Below, piece by piece: positions 21,028-31,120 of a stretch of 64,000 bases of DNA (positions are counted from its first letter, which is position 1; each line of letters opens with the position of its first letter). The stretch lies in the NCBI RefSeq assembly GCF_000717025.1, contig NZ_JNXG01000002.1, positions 248,001-312,000 on the forward strand. Reading direction: 5' to 3'. This stretch comes from Streptomyces atroolivaceus (GTDB lineage: Bacteria > Actinomycetota > Actinomycetes > Streptomycetales > Streptomycetaceae). A program made the translations under genes and the position numbers. The notes beneath the pieces were generated by a model. The model was given only the letters and a program-made list of their open reading frames with translations, made no database searches and was not told where the DNA came from.

Positions 21028-21360
21028 GTGCCTTCGGCCCCGGGCTCCCACCTCGCTCTGCTGGACCACTTCAAGGACCACTCGGACCCGCGCCGCAGCG
21101 AGGCCCTGGAGATCAAGTGGGGCGTCCACCCGCAGGGCGGCGAGCGGGCGCGGTGGGTGAGTGGTGAGGAGCGCACGGCGCGGCTCGTGCTCCTCGGTGG
21201 CCGCTTCCGCATGCGCTTCCCCGGGCGTGACGCGCTGCTGGAAAGCCAGGGCGACCACGTCGTCCGGGGCCGGGGCGCCGGTCACTCCTGGTACGCGGAG
21301 GACGAGTCCGTGGTGCTGACGGTGCGTCGGCCCTCCGTTCCGGGCCGCCGGGCCGGCTGA
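21028..21360 (+). CDS. Small cupin-like protein
   Basis: 110 residues from GTG at 21028 with GAGGA eight bases upstream. The second half, [15 protein letters not shown]...[23 protein letters not shown], has the glycine-bounded strands of a cupin barrel with one conserved histidine (GHSW). Too short for a full bicupin, with a [20 protein letters not shown] segment in front. Some automated annotations call such Streptomyces proteins signal peptidase I, but I see no membrane anchor or catalytic Ser/Lys pair. Function unknown. Confidence 0.65.
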   Translation: MPSAPGSHLALLDHFKDHSDPRRSEALEIKWGVHPQGGERARWVSGEERTARLVLLGGRFRMRFPGRDALLESQGDHVVRGRGAGHSWYAEDESVVLTVRRPSVPGRRAG

Positions 21361-21404
21361 TCCGCCCGGTGGAAATCCGGTGCGCACCGCCCCGAATAAA
21401 TCAT

Positions 21405-21418
21405 GCAAGCATGCTTGC
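21405..21418. promoter_or_regulatory. 14-bp perfect palindrome upstream of the catabolic operon
   Basis: GCAAGCATGCTTGC, in an AT-rich island 62 bp upstream of the GTG start of the first operon gene. The last gene of the same operon is a TetR regulator, so this is the natural candidate for its operator. Direct evidence is only the symmetry and position. Confidence 0.6.
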
Positions 21419-21479
21419 TTGTTTTGTGGGCCACTGGCATGCTCCGGGGCACACCGCCACGCCCCGAGGGGAGCGCACC

Positions 21480-22286
21480 GTGCCCGACGCATCGGCCGTG
21501 ACCGCCGCCGTGCTCGACGACATGCGTGAGGAGGGTGACGAACTCGACCTGCTGGTCGCGGGGTTGAACGCGCACGAGTGGGCCGCGCCGACTCCCGCCG
21601 AAGGGTGGACCGTCGCCCATCAGATCGCCCATCTCAACTGGACCGACGAGGTGGCCCTGACCGCCGCCACCGAGCCCGACGCCTTCGCCGCGGAGGTCGA
21701 GAAGGCGCTGGCCGCCCCCGGGACCTTCGTGGACGAGGCGGCCGAAGCAGCCGTCGCCGCTCTGGCGCCCGAAGCGCTGCTCGTGGAGTGGCGGGAGGGA
21801 CGGGCCCGGCTTCAGGAGGCCCTCCGCGCGGCGCCGGCGGGGACGAAACTGCCCTGGTACGGCCCGCCCATGAGCGTCGCCTCGATGGCCACGGCGCGGC
21901 TCATGGAGACCTGGGCCCACGGCCAGGACGTCGCCGACGCGCTCGGCGTGACCAGGAAGCCGACCGCCCGGCTCCGGCACGTCGCCAGGATCGGCGTACG
22001 GGCCAGGGACTACGCCTACTTCGTGCGGGGGCAGCAGCCACCGGATGAGCAGTTCCGGGTGGAACTGCGCACCGAGACCGGCGAGTTGATCACGTACGGG
22101 CCAGAGGAAGCCGCCCAGCGGGTGACCGGGCCGCTGCTCGACTTCTGCCTGCTCGTCACCCAGCGCGCCCACCGGGACGACCTCGCCGTCGAGGCGGTGG
22201 GTCCCGACGCCGGGCAGTGGCTGGACATCGCGCAGGCGTTCGCCGGACCCGCCGGAACAGGCCGCCCCCGGAAGGCCGGCCGATGA
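21480..22286 (+). CDS. TIGR03084-family DinB/MDMPI-like protein
   Basis: 268 residues. The N-terminal half is a maleylpyruvate-isomerase-like metal-binding bundle: [19 protein letters not shown] (about 40-58) supplies H-x3-H, and [15 protein letters not shown] (about 141-155) the third histidine. A C-terminal domain of about 90 residues follows. The TIGR03084 family is actinobacterial and often sits in acyl-CoA degradation clusters, as here. GTG at 21480 is the first start after the operator. Its stop overlaps the next start (ATGA). Possibly a thiol-cofactor-dependent step; the reaction is unknown. Confidence 0.85.
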   Translation: MPDASAVTAAVLDDMREEGDELDLLVAGLNAHEWAAPTPAEGWTVAHQIAHLNWTDEVALTAATEPDAFAAEVEKALAAPGTFVDEAAEAAVAALAPEALLVEWREGRARLQEALRAAPAGTKLPWYGPPMSVASMATARLMETWAHGQDVADALGVTRKPTARLRHVARIGVRARDYAYFVRGQQPPDEQFRVELRTETGELITYGPEEAAQRVTGPLLDFCLLVTQRAHRDDLAVEAVGPDAGQWLDIAQAFAGPAGTGRPRKAGR

Positions 22287-23986
22287 CCCGGCCGCTGCGC
22301 ATCGGCAACGCGTCCGGCTTCTACGGTGACCGCTTCGACGCCGTGCGCGACATGCTCACCGACGGCCCGCTGGACGTCCTGACCGGGGACTACCTCGCCG
22401 AACTCACCATGCTGATCCTGGGCCGCAGCCGCCTCAAGGACCCGAAGCGCGGATACGCCTCGACCTTCCTCCGGCAGCTGGAGGAGAACCTCGGCCTCGC
22501 CCACGAGAAGGGCGTGAAGATCGTCGCCAACGCGGGCGGGCTCAATCCGGCCGGACTCGCCGACGCCGTACGCGAACTGGCGGACCGGACCGGCGTGCCC
22601 GTGCGCGTCGCCCACGTCGAGGGCGACAGCCGCCCGGTGCCCGACGGCTTCCTCACCGCCAACGCCTACCTCGGCGGCGGGGGCATCGCCGCCTGCCTGC
22701 GCGCCGGGGCGGACGTCGTCGTCACCGGCCGGGTCACCGACGCCGCCCTCGTCACCGGGCCCGCCGCCGCCCACTTCGGCTGGGCTCCGGAGGACCGTGA
22801 CGCCCTCGCCGGGGCCGTCGTCGCCGGACACGTCCTGGAGTGCGGGACCCAGGCCACCGGCGGCAACTACGCCTTCTTCGGCGACCACGACATCCGCCGC
22901 CCCGGCTTCCCGCTCGCCGAGATCCACGAGGACGGCAGCAGCGTCATCACCAAGCACGACGGAACGGGCGGCGTCGTCGACACCGGCACCGTCACCGCCC
23001 AGTTGCTGTACGAGACCGGCGGCGCCCGCTACGCCGGACCCGACGTCACCGCCCGGCTCGACACCGTCACGCTGACGCAGGACGGCCCGGACCGGGTGCG
23101 CATCAGCGGCGTACGCGGCGAGGCGCCGCCTCCCACGCTGAAGGTCGGGCTCAACCGGCTCGGCGGGTGGCGCAACGAGGTCGTCTTCGTCCTGACGGGG
23201 CTCGACATCGAGGCCAAGGCCCGTCTCGTGCGCGACCAGTTCGCCGACGCCCTCGACCGCGCCGGCTCGGCCCCCGCCGAGGTGCGGTGGGAGCTCGCCC
23301 GTACCGACCGGGCCGACGCCGGCACCGAGGAGACCGCGAGCGCCCTGCTCCGGCTCGTCGTGCGCGACCCGGACGCGGAAGCGGTCGGCCGTGCCGTGTC
23401 CGGGGCGGCCGTCGAGCTGGCGCTCGGCAGCTACCCGGGATTCCATGTGACCGCCCCGCCCGGGAAGGGCGCGCCGTACGGGGTGTTCGAAGCCGCCTAC
23501 GTGCCGGCGGGCGAGGTCGAGCACGTCGCCGTGGAACCCGACGGGACCAGGGTGCGCGTCCCGACGGCCGGCCCGTACCGGGAGATCCGCGAGGTGGCGG
23601 AACCAGACCTGCCGGAACCGCTGCCCGCCGGGCCCACCCGCGCCGTCCCCCTCGGGTACGTGGCCGGAGCCCGCAGCGGCGACAAGGGCGGGGACGCCAA
23701 CGTGGGGGTGTGGGTCCGCACGGACGAGGCCTGGCGGTGGCTGGCCCACGAACTGACCGTCGCCCGCTTCCAGGAGCTGCTGCCGGAGACCGCCGGGCTC
23801 ACCGTCGTACGCCATGTCCTGCCCCGGCTGCGGGCGCTCAACTTCGTCGTCCACGGCCTCCTCGGCGAAGGCGTCGCCGCGCAGGCGCGCTTCGATCCGC
23901 AGGCCAAGGCGGTGGGGGAGTGGCTGCGGTCCCGGCACGTGCCCGTACCCGTACAGCTGCTGGACCGACCGGAGGTGAACGCATGA
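22283..23986 (+). CDS. AtuA-family protein (DUF1446), acyclic terpene utilisation type
   Basis: 567 residues. Begins [20 protein letters not shown], followed by [27 protein letters not shown] and [16 protein letters not shown], all hallmark segments of the AtuA N-terminal domain; the C-terminal quarter ([18 protein letters not shown]...) is the small AtuA-like domain. AtuA is required for citronellol/geraniol use in Pseudomonas but its reaction is unsettled. Coupled both ways by ATGA overlaps, directly before the carboxylase subunits as in atu-type clusters. Confidence 0.9.
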   Translation: MTRPLRIGNASGFYGDRFDAVRDMLTDGPLDVLTGDYLAELTMLILGRSRLKDPKRGYASTFLRQLEENLGLAHEKGVKIVANAGGLNPAGLADAVRELADRTGVPVRVAHVEGDSRPVPDGFLTANAYLGGGGIAACLRAGADVVVTGRVTDAALVTGPAAAHFGWAPEDRDALAGAVVAGHVLECGTQATGGNYAFFGDHDIRRPGFPLAEIHEDGSSVITKHDGTGGVVDTGTVTAQLLYETGGARYAGPDVTARLDTVTLTQDGPDRVRISGVRGEAPPPTLKVGLNRLGGWRNEVVFVLTGLDIEAKARLVRDQFADALDRAGSAPAEVRWELARTDRADAGTEETASALLRLVVRDPDAEAVGRAVSGAAVELALGSYPGFHVTAPPGKGAPYGVFEAAYVPAGEVEHVAVEPDGTRVRVPTAGPYREIREVAEPDLPEPLPAGPTRAVPLGYVAGARSGDKGGDANVGVWVRTDEAWRWLAHELTVARFQELLPETAGLTVVRHVLPRLRALNFVVHGLLGEGVAAQARFDPQAKAVGEWLRSRHVPVPVQLLDRPEVNA

Positions 23987-25578
23987 CCGTCCTGTCCACC
24001 GCACTCGACACCGCGGGACCCGAGTACGCCGCCCACCGCGAGGCCATGCTCGCGAAGCTCGCCGAGCTGGACACCGAGCACCAGAAGGCCCTGGCGGGCG
24101 GCGGCGAGAAGTACGTGGCCCGTCACCGGGGGCGCGGCAAGCTCCTCGCCCGCGAGCGGATCGAGTTGCTGGTCGACCCGGACACCCCCTTCCTGGAGCT
24201 GTCCCCGCTCGCCGCCTGGGGCAGCGACTACGCGGTGGGCGCCTCCCTCGTCACCGGGATCGGGACCGTGTCCGGGGTGGAGTGCCTGATCACCGCCAAC
24301 GACCCCACCGTGCGGGGCGGCGCCTCCAACCCCTGGACCCTGAAGAAGGCCCTGCGCGCCAACGAGATCGCCTTCGCCAACCGGCTGCCCTGCATCTCGC
24401 TGGTGGAGTCCGGGGGTGCGGACCTCCCCTCGCAGAAGGAGATCTTCATCCCCGGCGGGGCGCTGTTCCGCGACCTCACCCGGCTGTCCGCCGCCGGGAT
24501 CCCCACCGTGGCCGTGGTGTTCGGCAACTCGACGGCCGGAGGCGCGTACGTCCCCGGCATGTCCGACCACACCGTGATGATCAAGGAGCAGTCCAAGGTC
24601 TTCCTGGGCGGCCCTCCCCTCGTGAAGATGGCCACCGGCGAGGAGAGCGACGACGAATCGCTCGGCGGCGCGGAGATGCACGCCCGTACCTCCGGCCTCG
24701 CCGACCACTACGCCCTCGACGAGCACGACGCGCTGCGCCAGGCCCGGCGGATCGTCGCCCGTCTCAACTGGCGCAAGGCGCACCCGGATCCGGGCCCCGC
24801 CGAGACGCCCAAGTACGACGAGGACGAGCTGATCGGGATCGTCCCCGGTGACCTCAAGACCCCCTTCGACCCCCGCGAGGTCATCGCCCGGCTCGTCGAC
24901 GGCTCGGACTTCGACGCCTTCAAGCCGCTCTACGGGACGAGCCTGGTCACCGGCTGGGCGCGCCTCCACGGCTACCCCGTCGGCATCCTCGCCAACGCGC
25001 AGGGCGTGCTGTTCAGTGAGGAGTCGCAGAAGGCCGCCCAGTTCATCCAGCTCGCCAACCAGCGCGACATCCCGCTCCTCTTCCTGCACAACACCACCGG
25101 CTACATGGTCGGCAAGGAGTACGAGCAGGGCGGCATCATCAAGCACGGCGCCATGATGATCAACGCGGTGTCGAACTCCCGGGTCCCCCATCTGTCCGTG
25201 CTGATGGGCGCCTCCTACGGCGCCGGCCACTACGGCATGTGCGGCCGGGCCTACGACCCCCGCTTCCTCTTCGCCTGGCCCAGCAGCAAGTCCGCCGTCA
25301 TGGGCCCCCAGCAGCTCGCGGGCGTGCTCTCCATCGTCGCCCGTGCCTCCTCCGCCGCGAAGGGGCTGCCGTACGACGACGAGGCCGACGCGGGGCTGCG
25401 CGCCATGGTGGAACAGCAGATCGAGTCCGAGTCGCTGCCGATGTTCCTCTCGGGGCGGTTGTACGACGACGGGGTCATCGACCCGCGCGACACCAGGACC
25501 GTCCTCGGGATGTGCCTGTCCGCGATCCATACGGCACCGGTCGAAGGCGCGCGCGGCTTCGGCGTCTTCCGGATGTGA
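23983..25578 (+). CDS. Acyl-CoA carboxylase beta (carboxyltransferase) subunit
   Basis: 531 residues. Two crotonase-like halves: ANDPTVRGGASNPWTLKKAL and VVFGNSTAGGAYVPGMSDH in the first, LFLHNTTGYMVGKEYEQGG and MGASYGAGHYGMCGRAYDPRF in the second. The latter pattern (KEYEQGGIIKHGAMM) is that of 3-methylcrotonyl-CoA and geranyl-CoA carboxylases rather than propionyl-CoA carboxylases. It transfers carboxyl groups from biotin on the alpha subunit encoded next door to a branched unsaturated acyl-CoA (inferred). ATGA overlap with atuA-like gene. Confidence 0.92.
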   Translation: MTVLSTALDTAGPEYAAHREAMLAKLAELDTEHQKALAGGGEKYVARHRGRGKLLARERIELLVDPDTPFLELSPLAAWGSDYAVGASLVTGIGTVSGVECLITANDPTVRGGASNPWTLKKALRANEIAFANRLPCISLVESGGADLPSQKEIFIPGGALFRDLTRLSAAGIPTVAVVFGNSTAGGAYVPGMSDHTVMIKEQSKVFLGGPPLVKMATGEESDDESLGGAEMHARTSGLADHYALDEHDALRQARRIVARLNWRKAHPDPGPAETPKYDEDELIGIVPGDLKTPFDPREVIARLVDGSDFDAFKPLYGTSLVTGWARLHGYPVGILANAQGVLFSEESQKAAQFIQLANQRDIPLLFLHNTTGYMVGKEYEQGGIIKHGAMMINAVSNSRVPHLSVLMGASYGAGHYGMCGRAYDPRFLFAWPSSKSAVMGPQQLAGVLSIVARASSAAKGLPYDDEADAGLRAMVEQQIESESLPMFLSGRLYDDGVIDPRDTRTVLGMCLSAIHTAPVEGARGFGVFRM

Positions 25579-25586
25579 GGCAACCG

Positions 25587-27566
25587 ATGATCACCACACT
25601 GCTTGTCGCCAACCGGGGCGAGATCGCCTGCCGGATCTTCCGCACCTGTCGTGAGCTGGGCATCTCCACCGTCGCCGTGTACTCCGACGCGGACGCCGGT
25701 GCCCTGCACGTCCGGGAGGCCGACACCGCCGTACGCCTGCCGGGTGCCGCACCGGCGGACACGTATCTGCGCGGCGACCTCGTCGTCGCCGCCGCGCTCG
25801 CCGCGGGCGCCGACGCGGTCCACCCCGGGTACGGCTTCCTCTCGGAGAACGCCGGGTTCGCGCGGGCCGTGCAGGACGCGGGCCTCGTCTGGGTGGGACC
25901 GCCGGTCAAGGCCATCGAGCTGATGGCGTCCAAGACCCGGGCCAAGGAGCTGATGGCCGCCGCCGATGTGCCGCTGCTCGCCCCCGTGGACCCGGGGAGC
26001 GCCACCGCCGCCGATCTGCCGCTGCTGCTGAAGGCGGCGGCCGGCGGCGGGGGGCGCGGGATGCGGATCGTACGGGAACTCGCGTCCCTCCCGGCGGAGT
26101 TGACCGCCGCCTCCGCCGAGGCGGCCGGCGCCTTCGGGGACGGCGAGGTCTTCGCCGAGCCGTACGTCGAACGAGGCCGGCACGTCGAGGTCCAGATCAT
26201 GGCGGACGGGCAGGGCACGGTGTGGGCGCTCGGCACCCGCGACTGCTCGCTCCAGCGCCGCCACCAGAAGGTCATCGAGGAGGCCCCCGCGCCGGGCCTC
26301 GACGACGGGCTGCGCCGGCGGCTGCACGACGCGGCCGTGGCCGCCGCGCAGGCGGTGGGTTACCGGGGCGCGGGGACCGTCGAGTTCCTCGTCTCGGCCG
26401 GAGGGCGCCCGTACTTCCTGGAGATGAACACCCGGCTCCAGGTCGAACACCCCGTCACGGAGGCGGTGTTCGGCCTCGACCTCGTAGCCCTGCAACTCCG
26501 CGTGGCGGAGGGCGGGCCGCTGCCCGCCGCCGCGCCCCCGGCACCCGCCGGACACGCCGTCGAGGCACGCCTGTACGCCGAGGACCCGGCACGTGACTGG
26601 CAGCCGCAGACCGGAGCACTGCTCACGCTGGAGGTGCCCGCCGAACCCGGCATCCGCCTCGACGCCGGCTACACGGGCGGCGACACCGTCGGGGTGCACT
26701 ACGACCCGATGCTCGCCAAGGTCATCGCCCACGCCCCCACCCGCACCGAAGCCGTCCGTCTCCTCGCCCGCGCCCTGGAACGCGCCCGTATCCACGGCCC
26801 GGTCACCAACCGGGAGCTGCTCGTACGCTCCCTGCGGCACCCGGACTTCGTCGCGGGGCGCCTCGACACCGGCTTCTTCGACCGGCATCTGACCGATCTG
26901 ACGGCGGCCGGCGCCCCCGGCCAGGACGCGGCCCGCCGGCTCGCCGCCACCGCCGCCGCGCTCGCCACGGCCGCGGGCGCGGCCGGGGGAGGCGCGGGAC
27001 CCGCCCGTCTCGGCGCCTGGCGCAACCTCGCCTCCCGGCCGCAGACCAGGTGCTACCGCGCCGAGCCCGACGGCACCGAGTACGAGATCGCCTACCGCAC
27101 GGGGCGGGACGGCACCCCGGCCCCCGGGACCGGTGAGCGGGTCCTCGCCGCCCGGCCGGGGGCGGTCACCCTCGAAACCGGCGGTCTGACCCGGCACTTC
27201 ACGGTCACCACCCACGCCGACCGGGTCCACGTGGACACCACCGCAGGCTCGTACACCTTCACCGCGCTGCCCCGCTTCAGCGACCCCGCCGAACGCACCG
27301 AACCCGGCTCCCTGCTCGCCCCCATGCCCGGCACCGTCGTCCGCCTCGCCGAAGGACTCGTGCCCGGCGCCGCCGTCGAGGCCGGACAGCCGCTGATCTG
27401 GCTGGAGGCGATGAAGATGGAACACCGCGTCCTCGCCCCCGCCTCCGGCACCCTCACCGCGCTCCACGCCGCCCCCGGACTCCAGGTCGAGGTCGGCGCG
27501 CTGCTCGCCGTCGTACAGGACGCACCTGCGGAAGCCCCCGCGCACCAGGAGGAGACGACCCGATGA
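25587..27566 (+). CDS. Acyl-CoA carboxylase alpha subunit (biotin carboxylase + biotin carrier)
   Basis: 659 residues. Biotin carboxylase N-domain starts LLVANRGEIACRIFRTCRELG; the ATP-grasp domain has KAAAGGGGRGMRIV (about 149-162) and EMNTRLQVEHPVTE (about 279-292). The C-terminal biotinyl domain carries EAMKMEH at about 608-614, the lysine being the biotin site. Pairs with the beta subunit eight bases upstream. Stop overlaps the acyl-CoA dehydrogenase start (ATGA). Confidence 0.94.
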   Translation: MITTLLVANRGEIACRIFRTCRELGISTVAVYSDADAGALHVREADTAVRLPGAAPADTYLRGDLVVAAALAAGADAVHPGYGFLSENAGFARAVQDAGLVWVGPPVKAIELMASKTRAKELMAAADVPLLAPVDPGSATAADLPLLLKAAAGGGGRGMRIVRELASLPAELTAASAEAAGAFGDGEVFAEPYVERGRHVEVQIMADGQGTVWALGTRDCSLQRRHQKVIEEAPAPGLDDGLRRRLHDAAVAAAQAVGYRGAGTVEFLVSAGGRPYFLEMNTRLQVEHPVTEAVFGLDLVALQLRVAEGGPLPAAAPPAPAGHAVEARLYAEDPARDWQPQTGALLTLEVPAEPGIRLDAGYTGGDTVGVHYDPMLAKVIAHAPTRTEAVRLLARALERARIHGPVTNRELLVRSLRHPDFVAGRLDTGFFDRHLTDLTAAGAPGQDAARRLAATAAALATAAGAAGGGAGPARLGAWRNLASRPQTRCYRAEPDGTEYEIAYRTGRDGTPAPGTGERVLAARPGAVTLETGGLTRHFTVTTHADRVHVDTTAGSYTFTALPRFSDPAERTEPGSLLAPMPGTVVRLAEGLVPGAAVEAGQPLIWLEAMKMEHRVLAPASGTLTALHAAPGLQVEVGALLAVVQDAPAEAPAHQEETTR

Positions 27567-28729
27567 GCACCGTCCTCGAAACCCCGGAGCACCAGGCCCT
27601 CCGCGCCGCCGTCGCCGCCCTCGGCAGGCGCTTCGGCCGCGCGTACAGCACCGAACTGGCCCGCAAGGGCGAGCACCCCCGCGAGCTGTGGGAGGAGGCG
27701 GGCAAGCTCGGCTACCTCGGCGTCAACCTTCCCGAGGAGTACGGCGGCGGGGGTGCCGGCATGGCCGAGCTCTCCATCGTGCTGGAGGAGCTGGGGGCCG
27801 CGGGCAGCCCGCTCCTCATGCTGGTCGTGTCCCCGGCGATCTGCGGCACCGTCATCGCCCGCTTCGGCACCGAGGAACAGAAGCGGGCATGGCTCCCCGG
27901 CCTCTCCGACGGCTCCCTGACCATGTCGTTCGGCATCACCGAGCCCGAAGCCGGCTCCAACTCGCACCGCATCACCACCACCGCCCGCCGGGACGGCGAG
28001 GAGTGGATCCTCAGCGGCCGCAAGGTCTTCATCTCCGGCGTCGACATCTCCGACGCCACACTCGTCGTCGGTCGCACCGAGGACGCACGCTCCGGCAGCC
28101 TCAAGCCCTGCCTCTTCATCGTCCCCCGCGACGCCCCGGGCTTCTCCCGTACGCAGATCGACATGGAACTCCAGGCGGCCGAGAAGCAGTTCGAGCTGGT
28201 CCTCGACGACGTACGGCTGCCCGCCGGCGCGCTCGTCGGCGAGGAGGCGGACACGGGTCTGCTCCAGCTCTTCGCCGGCCTGAACCCCGAACGCATCATG
28301 GGCGCGGCCTTCTCCATCGGCATGGGCCGCTACGCCCTCGAACGGGCCGTGGACTACGCGAAGACCCGCACCGTCTGGAAGAGCGCCCCCATCGGCGCCC
28401 ACCAGGCCATCGCGCACCCGCTCGCCCAGGCGCACATCGAGCTGGAGCTCGCCCGCTTGATGATGCAGAAGGCCGCGAAGCTCTACGACGACGGTGACGA
28501 CACCGGGGCGGGGGAGGCCGCCAACATGGCGAAGTACGCCGCCGCGGAAGCCTGCGTCCGGGCCGTCGACCAGGCCGTCCACACCCTGGGCGGAAACGGC
28601 CTCACCCGCGAGTACGGGCTCGCCTCCCTGATCACGGCCGCGCGTGTCTCCCGTATCGCACCGGTCAGCCGGGAAATGATCCTGAACTACGTCTCCCACC
28701 AGACCCTCGGCCTGCCGAAGTCGTACTGA
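27563..28729 (+). CDS. Acyl-CoA dehydrogenase
   Basis: 388 residues. Three ACAD segments are clear: the N-terminal helical domain with LGYLGVNLPEEYGG, the middle beta domain with SFGITEPEAGSNSHRI and ISGRKVFISG, and the C-terminal helical domain with HTLGGNGLTREYGLASL. The FAD flavoprotein introduces the alpha-beta double bond before carboxylation; in citronellyl-CoA or isovaleryl-CoA routes this is the step before the carboxylase. Co-transcribed with both carboxylase genes. Confidence 0.92.
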   Translation: MSTVLETPEHQALRAAVAALGRRFGRAYSTELARKGEHPRELWEEAGKLGYLGVNLPEEYGGGGAGMAELSIVLEELGAAGSPLLMLVVSPAICGTVIARFGTEEQKRAWLPGLSDGSLTMSFGITEPEAGSNSHRITTTARRDGEEWILSGRKVFISGVDISDATLVVGRTEDARSGSLKPCLFIVPRDAPGFSRTQIDMELQAAEKQFELVLDDVRLPAGALVGEEADTGLLQLFAGLNPERIMGAAFSIGMGRYALERAVDYAKTRTVWKSAPIGAHQAIAHPLAQAHIELELARLMMQKAAKLYDDGDDTGAGEAANMAKYAAAEACVRAVDQAVHTLGGNGLTREYGLASLITAARVSRIAPVSREMILNYVSHQTLGLPKSY

Positions 28730-28811
28730 CACCTTCGGTCACGTCCCGGGTCTCCCCATCCGCCCCCGCAGGGGCGATTCTGGCTCTCCACCCGCGTCGA
28801 AGGGGACCGCC

Positions 28812-30389
28812 ATGGTGTTCCACAGCGAGTACGCAGACGTCCAGCCCCTCGAAACACCCATCCACGAAGCCGTCCTCGGTAACGCCGCGGACTTCGGTGA
28901 CACCCCGGCCCTGATCGACGGGACCAACGGGATGAGCGTCACGTACGGCCAGCTCGACACCTTCCACCGGCGCATCGCCGCCCACCTCGCCGCGGCGGGC
29001 CTGCGCAAGGGCGACGTCCTCGCCCTGCACAGCCCCAACACGATCGCCTATCCGCCCGTCTTCTACGGGGCTACCCGGGCCGGTGCCACCGTCACCACGA
29101 TCCACCCGCTCGCCACCGCCGAGGAGTTCGCCAAACAGCTCAAGGACTCGGACGCCCGCTGGATCGTCACCGTGTCCCTGCTCCTCGACGTCGCCCGCCG
29201 GGCCGCCGAGATCGCGGGCGGCATCGAGGAGATCTACGTCTGCGACCAGGCCGAGGGCCACACCTCCGTACTCGACATGCTGGGCTCCACCGCCCCCGAA
29301 CCCGACATCGCCTTCGACCCGGCCGAGGACATCGCCGTCCTCCCGTACTCCTCGGGCACCACCGGCACCCCCAAGGGCGTCATGCTCACCCACCGCTCCA
29401 TCGCCACCAACCTGGAGCAGCTGCGGCCCTTCGTCCCCCTCGGCGAGAGCGACCGCATCCTGGCAGTTCTTCCCTTCTTCCACATCTACGGGCTGACCGC
29501 CCTCATGAACGGGCCGCTCCGCTACGGGGCCACGGTCGTCGTCCTGCCCCGCTTCGACCTCGCCCAGTTCCTCGAGACGATCCAGACCCACCGCATCACG
29601 GGCCTTTACGTCGCCCCGCCCATCGTCCTGGCCCTCGCCAAGCACCCGCTCGTCGGCGACTACGACCTCTCGTCGCTGGAGTACGTCGTCAGCGCCGCCG
29701 CACCGCTGGACGCCGAACTCGCGGCCGCGTGCTCCGCCCGGCTCGGCGTACCCGCCGTGCGGCAGGCCTACGGGATGACGGAGCTCTCGCCCGGCACCCA
29801 TGTCGTGCCCCTCGACGTGGAGGACCCGCCGCCCGGCACCGTCGGAAAGCTGCTGCCCGGCACGGAGATGCGGATCGTCTCGCTCACCGACCCCGGCATC
29901 GACGTCGGCACCGGCACGGACGGTGAGATCCTCATCCGCGGCCCTCAGGTGATGAAGGGCTACCTGGGCCGCCCCGAGGCCACCGACGCCATGATCGACG
30001 AGGACGGCTGGCTGCACACCGGGGACGTCGGCCGGGTCGACACGGACGGCTGGCTGTACGTCGTCGACCGGGTGAAGGAACTCATCAAGTACAAGGGCTA
30101 CCAGGTCGCCCCCGCCGACCTGGAGGCCCTCCTCCTCACCCACCCCGAGATCGCCGACGCAGCCGTCATCGGTGTGTACGACGCCGACGGCAACGAGGTC
30201 CCCAAGGCCTACGTGGTCCGGGGCCCCGGCGCGGGGGACCTCACGGAGGAGGACGTCATCGCCTACGTCGCCGACCGCGTCTCCCCGTACAAGAAGGTCA
30301 GACAGGCCGAGTTCATCGAAGCCGTACCGCGCGCGGTGTCCGGCAAGATCCTGCGGCGCGAGCTGCGCGACCGGGAGAAGCCGCGATGA
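28812..30389 (+). CDS. Acyl-CoA ligase, 4-coumarate:CoA ligase family
   Basis: 525 residues. AMP-binding P-loop YSSGTTGTPKGVMLTH at about 178-193, YGMTELSPG near 319-327, GWLHTGDVG near 397-405, YKGYQVAPADLE near 427-438, and a C-terminal lysine in SGKILRREL for adenylation. Activates a carboxylic acid with ATP and CoA; it is the probable entry enzyme for the cluster's substrate. The 82-bp gap upstream is the largest in the operon. Confidence 0.92.
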   Translation: MVFHSEYADVQPLETPIHEAVLGNAADFGDTPALIDGTNGMSVTYGQLDTFHRRIAAHLAAAGLRKGDVLALHSPNTIAYPPVFYGATRAGATVTTIHPLATAEEFAKQLKDSDARWIVTVSLLLDVARRAAEIAGGIEEIYVCDQAEGHTSVLDMLGSTAPEPDIAFDPAEDIAVLPYSSGTTGTPKGVMLTHRSIATNLEQLRPFVPLGESDRILAVLPFFHIYGLTALMNGPLRYGATVVVLPRFDLAQFLETIQTHRITGLYVAPPIVLALAKHPLVGDYDLSSLEYVVSAAAPLDAELAAACSARLGVPAVRQAYGMTELSPGTHVVPLDVEDPPPGTVGKLLPGTEMRIVSLTDPGIDVGTGTDGEILIRGPQVMKGYLGRPEATDAMIDEDGWLHTGDVGRVDTDGWLYVVDRVKELIKYKGYQVAPADLEALLLTHPEIADAAVIGVYDADGNEVPKAYVVRGPGAGDLTEEDVIAYVADRVSPYKKVRQAEFIEAVPRAVSGKILRRELRDREKPR

Positions 30390-31120
30390 CCCTCGCACCC
30401 CCCGCCCACGAGCGGGGCGTCACCACCCTCACCCTCGACTCCCCGGCCAACCGCAACGCCCTGAGCGCACGGCTCGTGGGGGAACTCGCGGAGTCCCTCG
30501 ACGCCTGTGCGGCCGACGACTCCGTGCGGGCCGTCGTCCTCACCCACACCGGCAACACGTTCTGCGCGGGCGCCGACCTCACCGCGCCGCCCGATCCGCA
30601 CGACCTCGTCGCCCTCATGCGGAGCGTCATCGCCCTGCCCAAGCCCGTCGTCGCCCGGGTCACCGGGCACGTGCGGGCCGGCGGCCTCGGCCTGCTCGGG
30701 GCCTGCGACATCTCCGTCGCGGGACCCGAGTCCTCGTTCGCCCTCACCGAGTCCCGCCTGGGCCTCGCCCCCGCCGTGATCTCCCTGCCCCTGCTGCCCC
30801 GCCTCGATCCGCGCGCCGCAGCCCGCTACTACCTCACGGGGGAACGCTTCGACGCGGCGGAAGCGGCGCGGATCGGCCTCGTGAGCGTCGCCGCCGACGA
30901 TGCGGACAAGGCGCTCGAACCGGTACTGGACGGACTGCGCAGAGCGTCACCACAGGGGCTGGCGGCATCGAAGGAGCTGGTCACGGCTACTGTGCTGCGG
31001 AGCTTCGACCAGTACGCCGAAGACCTCATCGCCCGCTCCGCGGCGCTCTTCGCCTCCGACGCAGCACGGGAGGGGATGACGGCCTTCCTGGAACGACGGG
31101 ATCCCGCATGGGTGCTGTGA
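30386..31120 (+). CDS. Enoyl-CoA hydratase/isomerase family protein
   Basis: 244 residues of crotonase fold. Oxyanion-hole loops are NTFCAGADLT (about 55-64) and RVTGHVRAGGLGLLGACDISVAGPES (about 91-116). The usual catalytic glutamates are not obvious in their standard positions, so the exact reaction (hydration, isomerisation or lyase) is open; methylglutaconyl- or isohexenylglutaconyl-CoA hydration would fit the pathway. ATGA overlap with the ligase. Confidence 0.88.
   Translation: MTLAPPAHERGVTTLTLDSPANRNALSARLVGELAESLDACAADDSVRAVVLTHTGNTFCAGADLTAPPDPHDLVALMRSVIALPKPVVARVTGHVRAGGLGLLGACDISVAGPESSFALTESRLGLAPAVISLPLLPRLDPRAAARYYLTGERFDAAEAARIGLVSVAADDADKALEPVLDGLRRASPQGLAASKELVTATVLRSFDQYAEDLIARSAALFASDAAREGMTAFLERRDPAWVL

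Noticed and set aside
22016..27545. Long minus-strand open frames opposite the AtuA and carboxylase genes
   Set aside because: Typical antisense shadows of high third-position GC; no start, ribosome site or motif.
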